The notes: a model not told the origin generated them from the letters alone. A stretch of DNA of 64,000 nucleotides from Sporocytophaga sp. (GCF_017745095.1 NZ_JAGHZZ010000005.1:116245-180244); one strand, 5' to 3'. Counted from the stretch's first letter, positions 18,063-28,037 are shown. Numbers and translations are program-made.

Positions 18063-19934
18063 TTATGCTGGACGGGATTGTTCTTTGGCTGTATTGCTGT
18101 TATAGAATATCTTTCCCCAATCTTTTGAATTCAATTTACCTGTTCCGGAACTGTTCATAGAATCGACAATTTTCTTCTTAAATGCCCAACATGTCTTTTG
18201 TCTTAAATCTAGTTTTTCTGATAATTCATGTGATGAAATATTCTTGTTAGCTAATACCAGATAAGACAGATAAAATGTTTGAGTAATGGGAAGCTTTGAA
18301 TTATGAAAGATCGTATAGGTGGTAACAGACTCGTCATAGCCGCATTTGGTGCATCTTTTAGAGTATGGAGTTTTGCCCGCGGATGAATTTTTGTTACTAC
18401 ATTTCTTACAACTATATCCTTTGGTCCATTTAATTTCAGATAGATATTTAAAACAGCTTTCTTCATCAGGATATATCTTCTGAAACTCTTCAAGCGTAAC
18501 GTCTTTAAGCATCAGACGAGCCTTGGTAATATCTTTGATGTTTTGATTTAAAGCCTTGTTATCAATTTCAAGAAGTTTATTAAGCTCTTCAATCTCTTTA
18601 CTCTTTTCCTCAAGATTGGATAGGGCGATAGCCAATTCTCGATTTTTGCGGTTGACTTCTTCAGTTCTTTCTCTGACCTTAAGCTCCAGTTCCTGGTTTA
18701 TTGAATCTTTTAATTTTTCATTTTCCTGCAATTGCGTTATGAGCATTTTGTCAATGCGAGTCTTCTCTTCCTTTTCAATTTTCAGCCTTTGACCCAGTGC
18801 CGAAGAGAATAGCACTACTTCCAGAAGAAAGCCAAAATTAAGGCTATAAACAGTAAAGATGTTTGAAGCAACAAATCCGTTTATCCTTAATATAAAAATG
18901 GAAAATGATACAAGGAATAATGAGAATGCTAGCAAAAAGTATTTAGCAGACTTGTTACCTCTTTTAGCTGCTGTTATTCCTGCTATAAATATTAATAGAA
19001 ACGGAAGCAAGTAAAAGTATCTTATCCATGAAATCTGAAGAATAAAATTGTTGAGGCAGAACATCACACAATAAACAATTAAACTAAGATCTATTCCCCT
19101 TCTCAGTTTTGGCGCATATTGATTAAGCGAAAGGAAGTTTTTCGAATAAAATACAAACGCAGTTATCAGAAATATCGGAGCGTATTGAATAAGCTCGTTA
19201 AATTGGGGAAGATTGGGCCACACGTACTGAAAGCCAAGCCCATCCTCAGAGAAGGAATTTAAGGAATAGCAAACTACATATGCTACATAATACAGGTATA
19301 CAATTTCCTTAGTTGAAAAATATATGAAAATATTGTAAACGGACATGATCAGGAGGATGCCATAAAAAATGCCCAGATAGTAGTATTCACTTAAGGCATA
19401 ATCCAAAAATTTTTGCGGGGTTCTTATACAAATGTCTGGTCCTGTGTAATAGTTGTTTTGTATAGAAAAAAGTATGGTTGCTTTTTCATCCTTATAAAAT
19501 TTTATAGGAAATATGAAATTTTTATGTTTTGAAATTCTTGATGAAAATTCATTCAGATAGCCAGTTTTTGAAAAATGAGTTGTGTCATTTCCTGAAATTA
19601 TAAAAACATCAAGCGCTTGTATATGCGGATCCAGGATTTCAAAAAACCATTCTTTGCGATCTTCTAATTTATTAGCGACTTCTAATCTGAACCAATAGGT
19701 TGAGTTTTTGTCAAATTCGCTGAATTTATAGGAACTGTAGGCTTGAAAATCTTTCAGATTCAATTGATTAGCAGTGAGCTTATTAGTTTGGTCTTTATAA
19801 AATTTAAAATAATTGAAAATACTGTCCTCTCTCATTCGAGTAGCGTTCTCTTTTAGATAAAAAACGCTGCTGGCAAAGCCAGGTCTAGTAAAAGAAAATA
19901 AGAAAAAGAAGAATAGTAATTTAAAACACTTCAT
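18063..19934 (-). CDS. 7TM-DISM receptor fused to coiled coil and IS1595-type transposase zinc ribbon
   Basis: From the ATG at 19934 (signal peptide MKCFKLLFFFFLF) the protein has 623 residues. Order: extracellular 7TMR-DISM-type beta domain (about 25-175), seven membrane helices (about 184-382), cytoplasmic coiled coil (about 385-475, 'ELELKVRERTEEVNRKNREL'), then a region matching the N-terminus of IS1595/ISXO2 transposases: 'TLEEFQKIYPDEESCFKYL', zinc cysteines C509, C512, C528, C531 (CxxC-15-CxxC), 'YTIFHNSKLPI', and a helix-turn-helix-like 'SSHELSEKLDLRQKTCWAFKKKI'. No DDE nuclease domain follows. By inference it is a membrane-bound one-component regulator using a domesticated DNA-binding module. 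Normally such receptors carry kinase, cyclase or LytTR outputs. The ATG at 19985 is an alternative start. Confidence 0.85.
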   Translation of the reverse strand: MKCFKLLFFFFLFSFTRPGFASSVFYLKENATRMREDSIFNYFKFYKDQTNKLTANQLNLKDFQAYSSYKFSEFDKNSTYWFRLEVANKLEDRKEWFFEILDPHIQALDVFIISGNDTTHFSKTGYLNEFSSRISKHKNFIFPIKFYKDEKATILFSIQNNYYTGPDICIRTPQKFLDYALSEYYYLGIFYGILLIMSVYNIFIYFSTKEIVYLYYVAYVVCYSLNSFSEDGLGFQYVWPNLPQFNELIQYAPIFLITAFVFYSKNFLSLNQYAPKLRRGIDLSLIVYCVMFCLNNFILQISWIRYFYLLPFLLIFIAGITAAKRGNKSAKYFLLAFSLFLVSFSIFILRINGFVASNIFTVYSLNFGFLLEVVLFSSALGQRLKIEKEEKTRIDKMLITQLQENEKLKDSINQELELKVRERTEEVNRKNRELAIALSNLEEKSKEIEELNKLLEIDNKALNQNIKDITKARLMLKDVTLEEFQKIYPDEESCFKYLSEIKWTKGYSCKKCSNKNSSAGKTPYSKRCTKCGYDESVTTYTIFHNSKLPITQTFYLSYLVLANKNISSHELSEKLDLRQKTCWAFKKKIVDSMNSSGTGKLNSKDWGKIFYNSNTAKEQSRPA

Positions 19935-20294
19935 TAGACTCTCATAGCTCATTATCAACATATGAAGATAGTAATTTTTCAGCACTTTATTGGGATAATT
20001 TAGGGTAAATTTTAGCTAAAGCTTGTATTTAAAGTAGAATTCAAGGAGGCAATCATAAATTCTATAAACAATCAGGGGGGGAAATGTATTAGTATTCAAT
20101 CGGGAATTAAACGTTCTAACTTTTATTTGAAATAATAAAAATGGAATAAGTCTAAAAGGTAGATCAATGATTAATAAATAGATAAAAGTTCCCTACAGTT
20201 TTTAGTGATGTGCATAGGTAAGACAGATACAATAAATATAAAGACTTTTTCATTTCAACTGATTCTTTCTTTAAAGAGAAGTTTAAGGATCAGT
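19935..20294. other. Intergenic region between divergent receptor and efflux genes
   Basis: About 360 nt between the start of the receptor fusion (minus) and the start of the TolC gene (plus). It is AT-rich, with a G-run near 20077. I see no consensus TAnnTTTG promoter, RNA gene or clear repeat. If the TolC gene starts at its upstream ATG at 20205 the gap shortens to 270 nt. Confidence 0.5.
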
Positions 20295-21650
20295 ATGTTA
20301 AATTATTTGATATGCATCGCTTCCTTTTTGTTTTCTGTAGTTTCAGCATGTGGTCAAACCAGTATGGATCTTTCTCAATGCATAGATTATGCACTGGTGC
20401 ATCATACAGATGTTCTTTCTGCTCACATTGATGAAGAAATAGCGCTTCAAAATGTTAGAGAGGTTGCCTCTTCAGGTTATCCTCAAATCAATGCATATGG
20501 CACCTTTGATGATAATATTAAGATACCTTTGGTTGCATTGCCTGCAATATTTTTTGACAGAACGGCTCCTCCGGATGCTATTGTACCTGTTCGTTTTGGT
20601 GTGCAGTATTCAAGCTCCGCATATGCTCAGTTAGATCAGATTATATATATGGGAACTTACTGGGTAGGCTTGAAAGCTTCCAAGGTCAGCAGAGTTTATT
20701 ATTGTCAATCATCACAGCAGGTTATTGAAAATACCATATACAATGTAAGCAAGTCGTATTTTAATTACCTTGTCTCAGTTCAAAAGGTAGAGGTTCAAAA
20801 ATCCAACCTGGAGAAAAGTCAGAATCTTTTTAAAATTGTCGATCTTCAGTTTAAAAACGATGTAGCTACACAGGCCGACAGAGATAGAGTCTTCGTTGAT
20901 TATAACAATCAGCTAACGGAATTAAAGACGCTTGAGAGATCAGTCAAAGCCTCTCTCAATCAATTGAAATTTCAGATAGGAATGCCCGTAAGTGAACAGA
21001 TCGAAATTGCAAGTGTCAATGCTGATACTACCACTTTATTTCAATTAGAAGAATTACCTGATAAGCCTAATTACTGGAGAAGAGCTGACTATAAACTGAT
21101 GCAAACTCAAAGAGAATTAGGAGCTCTTCAGGTGAAACAATATACTTCCGAATATCAGCCACAGCTCACTGCTTTTGGTAAATATCAATATCAGTCATTT
21201 TCGGAAGAATTTAATCTGTGGAAAACAGAATGGTTTAACAGTCAGGTCGTGGGGCTAAGGCTCACAGTGCCAATTTTCAGTGGCTTTAAGAGAAGTTCTC
21301 AAGTACAGCAGTATAAGCTTGAATTGAAAAAAACAGAAATAGGAATTTCCAGACTGGAGCAACAGATCAATATAGAATTGTCCAATGCAATAGATGATTT
21401 TAATACATCTGTTGATAATATAAGGCTTGCAGGTGAGAATATAAAGCTTGCTCAGCTTGTATATGATAGTGAAATATTGTCCTATAAGGAAGGTGTAGGG
21501 GCTTACTCTGATTTTCTCAATGCGACTAACTCCTTAAAAGTCGCTCAGGTAAATTACATAACATCACTGTTTAATGCTTATCTGGCAAGATTAGAACTTG
21601 CAAAGTCTCAAGGGAAAATTACTGAAGTTATTAAATGGATTGGTAAATAG
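20295..21650 (+). CDS. TolC family outer-membrane efflux protein
   Basis: An outer-membrane channel subunit of tripartite efflux pumps, 451 residues from the ATG at 20295, which is preceded by AAGGA at 20285-20289 and gives an immediate signal peptide (MLNYLICIASFLF...ACGQ). The in-frame ATG at 20205 would bury that signal. Two OEP repeats follow: 'MDLSQCIDYALVHHTDV' begins the first, and the 'LRLTVPIFSGF' strand and long helices ('LELKKTEIGISRLEQQINIELSNAIDDF') mark the second. First gene of a three-gene operon with adaptor and RND permease (15 nt and 1 nt gaps). Confidence 0.93.
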   Translation: MLNYLICIASFLFSVVSACGQTSMDLSQCIDYALVHHTDVLSAHIDEEIALQNVREVASSGYPQINAYGTFDDNIKIPLVALPAIFFDRTAPPDAIVPVRFGVQYSSSAYAQLDQIIYMGTYWVGLKASKVSRVYYCQSSQQVIENTIYNVSKSYFNYLVSVQKVEVQKSNLEKSQNLFKIVDLQFKNDVATQADRDRVFVDYNNQLTELKTLERSVKASLNQLKFQIGMPVSEQIEIASVNADTTTLFQLEELPDKPNYWRRADYKLMQTQRELGALQVKQYTSEYQPQLTAFGKYQYQSFSEEFNLWKTEWFNSQVVGLRLTVPIFSGFKRSSQVQQYKLELKKTEIGISRLEQQINIELSNAIDDFNTSVDNIRLAGENIKLAQLVYDSEILSYKEGVGAYSDFLNATNSLKVAQVNYITSLFNAYLARLELAKSQGKITEVIKWIGK

Positions 21651-21665
21651 TTAATATCAAAGAAG

Positions 21666-22730
21666 ATGACAAAGAAGAGAAGCTACATATTAATTATTGT
21701 ATTAGCAATAATCTTTGTGTTAGTTGTATTGAGGCTTTGCAGCAATAAAAAAGAAATTGACAAATCTAAAGAGACGTCAACAACTTCACCAAAAGTAAGT
21801 GTAAATGTCTACAAAGTAATCAGACAAAATATTTCTGATGAGCTGCAACTGTTGGGTACTATAATACCAAATAAAACAGCTGTAGTGATTTCTGAAATTC
21901 AAGGTAAGCTCATAAATCTTCCTATCGAAAAGGGGGATGTAAAAGACAAAGGGGATCTTTTAGCTCAGATAGAAAGTAAAGAGCAAACAGCAGCAGTTAG
22001 AAAATCAGAACTTGCTTTGGAAAAGGCAAGAAAGGATGTAGAAAGATATACTAAGCTGTTTAAAGGAAACGCTGTGACAAAGCAACAGCTAGAAGAAGCA
22101 AAGATTGCATTGAAGACGGCAGACTTCAACCTTCAACAGGATAAAAAGAAGTTGTCGAATGCCAACATCCGTGCGCCGTTCAAAGGGATGATTACAGAAA
22201 GATTTGTTGAACCAGGAGCTACTGTTATGGCAGGCAATCAGATTGCGAGAATTGTAGATGTTTCTTCATTAAAGATAGACCTGTCAGTGGCAGAAAAAGA
22301 TGCTTATAAGTTAAAGCTTAATGATAAGGTTAAAATTACTACCAATATTTATCCAGATACTGTTTTCGAGGGGATCATTACTTTCATAAGCCCGACAGGA
22401 GATGATGCGCACAATTATAATGTGGAGATCAGATTTCATAATCCCAAGGAAAATTCCCTTAAAGCCGGAACATTTGTGAATGTTGGTTTTGGAATATTAA
22501 CACAAGGTAACCCTTTGGTGATCCCAAGGGAATCTCTTGTAGGAAGTGTTGACGATCCTCAGGTTTATATTATAGAAAAAGATACTGCCAGGCTACGGTC
22601 AATACAAATCGGACAATCTTTTCCCGAGAAAGTGGAAGTAACCAAAGGCTTGAAAGACGGGGATCAGATTGTGAAAACGGGATTGATAAATTTAAAAGAC
22701 AAAACACCTGTTCAGATAATAGGACAATAA
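21666..22730 (+). CDS. RND efflux periplasmic adaptor subunit (HlyD/MFP family)
   Basis: A 354-residue membrane fusion protein linking the RND pump to the TolC channel. One N-terminal membrane anchor (about 6-24), a lipoyl-like barrel half ('EIQGKLINLPIEKGDVKDKGDLLAQIES', about 77-105), an alpha-hairpin (about 106-160, 'YTKLFKGNAVTKQQLEEAK'), the second barrel half ('NIRAPFKGMITERFVEPGATV', about 163-185), a beta-barrel domain and a membrane-proximal C-terminal domain. Sits 15 nt after the TolC gene and 1 nt before the permease gene. Confidence 0.93.
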   Translation: MTKKRSYILIIVLAIIFVLVVLRLCSNKKEIDKSKETSTTSPKVSVNVYKVIRQNISDELQLLGTIIPNKTAVVISEIQGKLINLPIEKGDVKDKGDLLAQIESKEQTAAVRKSELALEKARKDVERYTKLFKGNAVTKQQLEEAKIALKTADFNLQQDKKKLSNANIRAPFKGMITERFVEPGATVMAGNQIARIVDVSSLKIDLSVAEKDAYKLKLNDKVKITTNIYPDTVFEGIITFISPTGDDAHNYNVEIRFHNPKENSLKAGTFVNVGFGILTQGNPLVIPRESLVGSVDDPQVYIIEKDTARLRSIQIGQSFPEKVEVTKGLKDGDQIVKTGLINLKDKTPVQIIGQ

Positions 22731-22731
22731 T

Positions 22732-25700
22732 ATGTCGATTACAGAAATAGCGATTAAGAGGCCAACCCTGATAGTTGTGATATTTACAGTGCTTTCCATT
22801 GTAGGTATTATATGTTATCAACGGTTGAATTATAACCTCTTTCCAAAGTTTGAAATGCCGGTTATTTCTGTAGTTACCATATATCCCGGAGCTTCTCCTG
22901 GAGTAATGGAAACCTCTGTAACTAAACCATTGGAAGATGCTGTTGCCACACTTGAGAATCTGGATAAGATAGCTTCAATATCTCAGGAGGGTGTATCTTT
23001 TATTACCATTCAGCTTACGAATGATGCCAATGTAGATATTGCTCTTCAAGACGCTCAAAGAAAGATTAACTCTGTTTTGTCAACACTGCCGGACGATGCG
23101 GAAACGCCATCATTGAATAAATTCTCTTTTGATGACCTTCCTATATTACAGTTCAGTGCATCTTCAAAACTGTCACCTATGGAATTCTATCAACTCATGG
23201 ATGATCGTATACGTCCCGAGCTGTCAAAGATTTCAGGTATGGGACAAATAACGCTAGTAGGAGGGAAAAAGAGGAAGATAATGGTAAATGTGAAAAGGCA
23301 AAGGCTGGAAGCTTATGGTATTTCACTTTCTCAAATTGTAAATGTCATTAGGAGCGGCAATCAGGAGGTACCAGCTGGTGAAGTTAAAGGTAAGACGGAT
23401 CAGTTTGACCTGAGGGTGGAAGGTGAGGTCAAATCATTGGCTCAGCTGGCTAATATGGTTGTATTAAAAGGTAAAGACGGTGGGCTTGTCAGATTGTCTG
23501 ATGTAGCAGAGGTGACAGACGCTACAGAGGAAGTAGAAACATTAAGCAGGATAAATTATAAAAGTTCCATAGGCGTTCTGATTCAAAAGCAAACAGATGC
23601 AAATACTGTTCAAGTTTCCGAAGAGGTGAAAAAAATGCTTCAGGATCTGCAGGAAGAGTATAAAGATATAGGGCTTAATTTTATAGTATCATCAGATACC
23701 TCTACGTTTACGCTTGCCGCAGCACATTCAGTGCTTGAGGATCTGATGTTTGCAATTATTCTGGTAGCGCTTGTAATGTTGGTATTTCTTCACAGTATAA
23801 GGAATGCTGCAATAGTTATGGTGGCAATTCCGCTGTCAATTGTTTCTACTTTTATTGCAATGTATATTTTTAATTTTTCTCTTAACCTGATGACATTGAT
23901 GGCGCTGTCATTGGTGATTGGTATACTTGTGGACGATTCTATTGTGGTGTTGGAAAATATATACAGACATCTTGAAATGGGAAGTGACCAAAGAACAGCT
24001 GCTCTTGAAGGAAGAAATGAAATAGGATTTACCGCATTGTCAATCACTCTAGTGGATGTTGTAGTGTTTGGTCCTCTTTCACTGGTAGGAGGCCTGATAG
24101 GAAATATTCTTCGTGAGTTTTCAATTGTAGTAATGGTGTCTACGCTGATGAGCTTATTCGTGAGTTTTACGGTAACTCCTATGCTGGCTTCCCGATTTTC
24201 CAGAATACTTAAATTTTCCAATGAAACTTTATTTGGAAGGTTTAATAACTGGTTTGAAAGGAAATTTGAAGAGCTAAAAGAAAATTATACAATACTTCTT
24301 AAGTGGTCTTTGCGTCACAGACTCATTGTGACTTCCATCATAGTATTAATGCTTATAGCTTCTTTTTCTTTGGTGCCACTAGGCTTGATAGGAAGTACAT
24401 TTATTGCAGAAGGTGATAGAGGAGAATTTGTGGTTACTCTTGAACTTGATCAGACAAGTACTTTATACCATACAAACCAGGTTACAAGTCAGGTTGAAAA
24501 AATAATTTTGAAAAAACCGGTTGTAGTAAAGGTGTTTTCTACAGTAGGGCAATCTTCTACTCTCGGTTCCAATCAGCCTGCTAACAACATCTCCCAACTT
24601 ACGGTCATAATGACAGATAAAAAAGAGAGAACTATCACAGTTGATGAATTTGCAAATGAAATTAAAAATGAAATTTCTCAAATTCCCGGAATTAAAGTGA
24701 CGTCGACTCCAACAGGTCTTACTGGTGCTGCAGACGATTTGCCGATTCAAATTATCGTCAGAGGGACTGATCTTAAAAACGTAATGTCTTATGCAAATGA
24801 AATATTAGCGACTATCAAAAAAATACCGGGGATTAGTGATCCTGATTTATCAGTGAATGAAGGAAATCCTGAATTGGAAGTGAGACTGAACAGGGATAAA
24901 ATGGCCAAACTGGGATTGTCTGTGGCAGATGTAGGAGGTACGCTTATGACGGCATTTACAGGGAATACAGATATTAAATATAGAGAAGCTGATGAAGAAT
25001 ATGATATCAAGATTGTACTAGATCAGTTTGATCGAAGAAATGTTGATGATGTTAAGCGATTGAATGTACAAAATACCAGCGGACAACTTATAACATTGAG
25101 TCAGTTTGCTGTTGTTCAGCAAAGTCGTGGGCCATCTAAACTGGAGAGAAATAATCGTATTCCATCTGTCACGGTGAAATCAAATGTGGTTGGCCGACCG
25201 GTGGGTACAGTAGGGGATGAAATCCAAGAGAAAGTAAAAGGACTGAAAAAACCATCAGGAATCACTCTTTCTTATGAGGGCCAGCTTGAACAACAGGCAG
25301 AGGCTTTTACTAGTCTTTTAGTTGCATTTATGATTGGTATAGTATTCGTTTACCTGATAATGGTGGCCCTTTATAATTCATATACCTATCCGTTTGTGGT
25401 GCTGTTTTCAATTCCTTTGGCTATTATCGGGGCATTGGTTGCTTTGGCACTGACTAAGGAAACCTTAAATATTTTTTCAATCCTGGGAATGATTATGATG
25501 ATGGGACTTGTTGCCAAAAATGCCATTCTTCTGGTCGATTTTACCAATCATATGAAAGAAAAAGGAGCCAATACCTTTGATGCTTTGATCGAAGCTGGGC
25601 GAGAAAGGATAAGGCCAATTTTTATGACTACCTTAACGATGATTCTCGGAATGATGCCAATTGCGCTGGCCTCCGGAGCAGCCTCAGAAGCCAAAAATGG

Positions 25701-25824
25701 ATTGGCCTGGGTTCTTATCGGTGGCCTAACCAGTTCAATGTTCTTAACATTGATTTTTGTGCCAATTGTCTACGAAACAATTGATGCTGTTATTTATAAA
25801 ATCAGTAAAAGATTAAGTAAATAA
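22732..25824 (+). CDS. RND family efflux transporter permease (HAE1/AcrB type)
   Basis: A 1030-residue inner-membrane pump of normal length with twelve membrane helices: TM1 at 12-30, TM2-6 at about 335-470, TM7 near 525, TM8-12 at about 855-1015. Two periplasmic porter/docking loops lie between. The proton-relay region in TM4 is 'GILVDDSIVVLENIYRH' with the paired aspartates, and TM10 has 'GLVAKNAILLVDFTN'. The start 'MSITEIAIKRPTLIVVIFTVL' is typical. It exports hydrophobic compounds by proton antiport; the substrate cannot be assigned. Confidence 0.95.
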   Translation: MSITEIAIKRPTLIVVIFTVLSIVGIICYQRLNYNLFPKFEMPVISVVTIYPGASPGVMETSVTKPLEDAVATLENLDKIASISQEGVSFITIQLTNDANVDIALQDAQRKINSVLSTLPDDAETPSLNKFSFDDLPILQFSASSKLSPMEFYQLMDDRIRPELSKISGMGQITLVGGKKRKIMVNVKRQRLEAYGISLSQIVNVIRSGNQEVPAGEVKGKTDQFDLRVEGEVKSLAQLANMVVLKGKDGGLVRLSDVAEVTDATEEVETLSRINYKSSIGVLIQKQTDANTVQVSEEVKKMLQDLQEEYKDIGLNFIVSSDTSTFTLAAAHSVLEDLMFAIILVALVMLVFLHSIRNAAIVMVAIPLSIVSTFIAMYIFNFSLNLMTLMALSLVIGILVDDSIVVLENIYRHLEMGSDQRTAALEGRNEIGFTALSITLVDVVVFGPLSLVGGLIGNILREFSIVVMVSTLMSLFVSFTVTPMLASRFSRILKFSNETLFGRFNNWFERKFEELKENYTILLKWSLRHRLIVTSIIVLMLIASFSLVPLGLIGSTFIAEGDRGEFVVTLELDQTSTLYHTNQVTSQVEKIILKKPVVVKVFSTVGQSSTLGSNQPANNISQLTVIMTDKKERTITVDEFANEIKNEISQIPGIKVTSTPTGLTGAADDLPIQIIVRGTDLKNVMSYANEILATIKKIPGISDPDLSVNEGNPELEVRLNRDKMAKLGLSVADVGGTLMTAFTGNTDIKYREADEEYDIKIVLDQFDRRNVDDVKRLNVQNTSGQLITLSQFAVVQQSRGPSKLERNNRIPSVTVKSNVVGRPVGTVGDEIQEKVKGLKKPSGITLSYEGQLEQQAEAFTSLLVAFMIGIVFVYLIMVALYNSYTYPFVVLFSIPLAIIGALVALALTKETLNIFSILGMIMMMGLVAKNAILLVDFTNHMKEKGANTFDALIEAGRERIRPIFMTTLTMILGMMPIALASGAASEAKNGLAWVLIGGLTSSMFLTLIFVPIVYETIDAVIYKISKRLSK

Positions 25825-25853
25825 TCAGGTGTTTAAAATTTATTTATATGCAT

Positions 25854-26462
25854 TTAAGCATAGATTTTTTGCTGTAAATCAGTGATTTCAAAATTAATAG
25901 GTGTTTCTTTCTCCATATCTTTCATAAAAAACATAAAGTCATTCTGAAAGCTGCTGTAATTTTCCATCAGGTCAAATATGCTTTCTTCAGAATTTACTCC
26001 CACTCTGGAAGTATGCGTAAGTTTTCTGATAATAGTATGAACACCTTCAATGGTTTTATAATTGTCTAACCATGATTTAGATAGAATCTCCGGGAATTTC
26101 GCAATTGTGCTATTAGGCAGCGTTGCGAGATTCTTTATCAACACATTATGTATTTTGGCTGCAAAAATGTCATATGGCTCATTAGAAAAACTTTCCCAAT
26201 TTTTAGCTAAAAAATGATCAAAGAATACTTCTATAATGGCAAAGTTATTTTTCTTATTCTTCATTCTTAATCTATTCATGCTTGTATGCATGCGGGGATG
26301 TTCTATTGCTAATGTTTTAATTTTCTTATTCAGAATTATACCCTCTATCACATCATTGTTAAATTTCTTATAATTAGAAATTTTCGACAATTCTGTTAAT
26401 AAAACACCTAATATTCTGTCTCTGGATTCTTCAGCTTTAAATGCATTAATTATGAAATTCAT
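25854..26462 (-). CDS. Hypothetical protein
   Basis: A 202-codon ORF, predicted mainly alpha-helical and soluble, with no recognised family. The N-terminal half is basic ('MNRLRMKNKKNN' near residue 65-76); the C-terminal half is acidic and aromatic ('MENYSSFQNDFMFFMKDMEKE'). Its all-helical look recalls TetR-like ligand-binding domains, but no N-terminal helix-turn-helix is evident. Convergent with the efflux operon (29 nt between stops). Confidence 0.6.
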   Translation of the reverse strand: MNFIINAFKAEESRDRILGVLLTELSKISNYKKFNNDVIEGIILNKKIKTLAIEHPRMHTSMNRLRMKNKKNNFAIIEVFFDHFLAKNWESFSNEPYDIFAAKIHNVLIKNLATLPNSTIAKFPEILSKSWLDNYKTIEGVHTIIRKLTHTSRVGVNSEESIFDLMENYSSFQNDFMFFMKDMEKETPINFEITDLQQKIYA

Positions 26463-26805
26463 AGAGGTATCTTTTGTCTGTTTACAATACTAATTTGAAT
26501 ATTTAATTTCATAAAAACAATGCTTTTTAGATGTAAATAATTGATAATCAAAATATTAGATATGTGTTTGAGGCGCAACTTTATCAGGTGTTTAATTTAT
26601 TAAAAAGTTGAAAATTTGAAAGAATTTCGCATTTTGTTTGAGATTTGGAAATAGGTGTTAGGCACAAACATCGCAATATTTATCTCTTAACTTTTTTTAA
26701 AAAAATCTACGAATATTAAATTATTAGTATAAAATTGGATAAAAATTGTGAAGGATAAATCCTAAAACCATTTTTATAAATATCACCTAAAATGTATATA
26801 ACTAT
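26463..26805. other. AT-rich intergenic region without recognisable features
   Basis: About 340 nt between two divergent genes. I find no consensus promoter on either strand, no hairpin with a T-run and no ORF worth calling. It must contain start signals for both neighbours, which I cannot locate. Confidence 0.5.
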
Positions 26806-27390
26806 ATGACTTTCAGGCAAAAAATCACAAAATTGCTTTATCCATTAATTATGAAATTAACAAAAAAGGATAAAGACAAAGCAAAAGTGCTTAATAATGA
26901 GGGTAATGTAAGTGCACCAATTTCATTTTATTCACTAAAAGCAATTAACAACAAGGGGCAGGAGGTTTCTCTAAATCAATATGAAGGAAAGAAGACGATC
27001 GTTGTAAATGTAGCATCAAATTGTGGCTATACGTCTCAGTATGATGCTCTTGAGAGGGTCTACGAGAAAGAAAAAAATAATTTGGTTATTCTTGGATTTC
27101 CAGCAAATGATTTTGGTGGTCAAGAGCCTGGATCCGATCAAGAAATCGATAGTTTTTGCAGGATAAATTTCGGGGTTTCTTTTCCACTGTTTAAAAAAAG
27201 CTCTGTCCTTCAGCAGGATAAAAATGAAGTGTTTTCATGGTTAACTGACCCTGGGAAAAATGGCTGGAATAGTCAGTCACCGGTTTGGAATTTTTGCAAA
27301 TATGTCATTGATGAAAAGGGCAATTTAACCGGGTTCTATGCCTCTGCTGTAGACCCTGAAAGTGAAATTTTTAGCAAGGTTATTAAATGA
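26806..27390 (+). CDS. Glutathione peroxidase family protein (thiol peroxidase)
   Basis: A 194-residue GPx-fold peroxidase reducing hydroperoxides with thiol donors. The peroxidatic cysteine is C73 in 'VASNCGYTSQY'. The catalytic Gln lies in 'FPANDFGGQEPGS' and the Trp/Asn in 'SPVWNFCKYVID'. 'IDSFCRINFGVSFP' carries the second cysteine typical of thioredoxin-dependent bacterial GPx. The N-terminal 30 residues are basic/hydrophobic and extend beyond the usual 160-residue core; a start at an internal Met (about residue 16) is possible. Thioredoxin rather than glutathione is the likely reductant; trxB is at 6.6 kb. Confidence 0.9.
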   Translation: MTFRQKITKLLYPLIMKLTKKDKDKAKVLNNEGNVSAPISFYSLKAINNKGQEVSLNQYEGKKTIVVNVASNCGYTSQYDALERVYEKEKNNLVILGFPANDFGGQEPGSDQEIDSFCRINFGVSFPLFKKSSVLQQDKNEVFSWLTDPGKNGWNSQSPVWNFCKYVIDEKGNLTGFYASAVDPESEIFSKVIK

Positions 27391-27550
27391 TGATAGTTTA
27401 TTTTCGATAATAGATTATTAAAGGTTTCGAATGATCATTGGCTAAAGATGACTGAAAATTTATAGGTAAATTGGTCAGAGATTTTATCAATCATGAGACG
27501 ATTGTATTCAGACTGATAATATGTTACTTCAATAAAATAAATAGAAAATA

Positions 27551-28024
27551 ATGTCAGAATACAGACTTCTGAGCCTTGAAGAGCTGCAGGAAATGGAAAA
27601 TGAGTTTGTTAATTACCTTGTTGTAAATGGTATTGCTGCAGAAGATTGGGAACGAATGAAATGTGCAGAACCAGCTAAAGCAGAGAGGCTTATTGAGCTT
27701 TTTAGTGATATGGTTTTCGAAACGATAATGAGGAATGTACAGTTTCTTGAGTATAGAGAAAAGAAAGAACTAATCACTTTTCAATGTTTGAGTGATAAAT
27801 TGGTATTGGTCGGAATGAAGGCGGAAGGGGATTCAGAAGCCGATTTTACTTCTCAGGATTATATTAAAAGGGCAATGGTCAGTCCACCTGATGGACTTAA
27901 AGTGTATACTTCAGAAAAGAAATATCAGAAAAAAAGAGAAATAGAATTATTTGAAATGACACAAAGAGGTTGTTTTATTACAGAGGGTAATCTGTTTAAA
28001 ACACTTTGCCTTGCCCTGGATTAA
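27551..28024 (+). CDS. Conserved Bacteroidota protein (DUF6495-like)
   Basis: A 157-residue cytoplasmic protein. The opening 'YRLLSLEELQEMENEFVNYLVVNGIAAEDWERMK' and 'AERLIELFSDMVFETIM' match what I remember of the DUF6495 family, found in Bacteroidota and of unknown function; this identification is from memory. No catalytic motif is apparent. A small zinc-ribbon/HhH gene starts 13 nt downstream and is likely cotranscribed. Confidence 0.75.
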   Translation: MSEYRLLSLEELQEMENEFVNYLVVNGIAAEDWERMKCAEPAKAERLIELFSDMVFETIMRNVQFLEYREKKELITFQCLSDKLVLVGMKAEGDSEADFTSQDYIKRAMVSPPDGLKVYTSEKKYQKKREIELFEMTQRGCFITEGNLFKTLCLALD

Positions 28025-28037
28025 TGCCTTTATAAAT

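Noticed and set aside
18063..18500. Possible IS1595 insertion sequence
   Set aside because: Only the zinc ribbon and HTH-like part is present, in frame with the receptor. There is no DDE domain, terminal inverted repeat or target duplication.
23790..24221. Antisense ORF of 143 codons inside the RND permease gene
   Set aside because: It is the complement of hydrophobic membrane-helix codons of the permease; no independent signals or homology.
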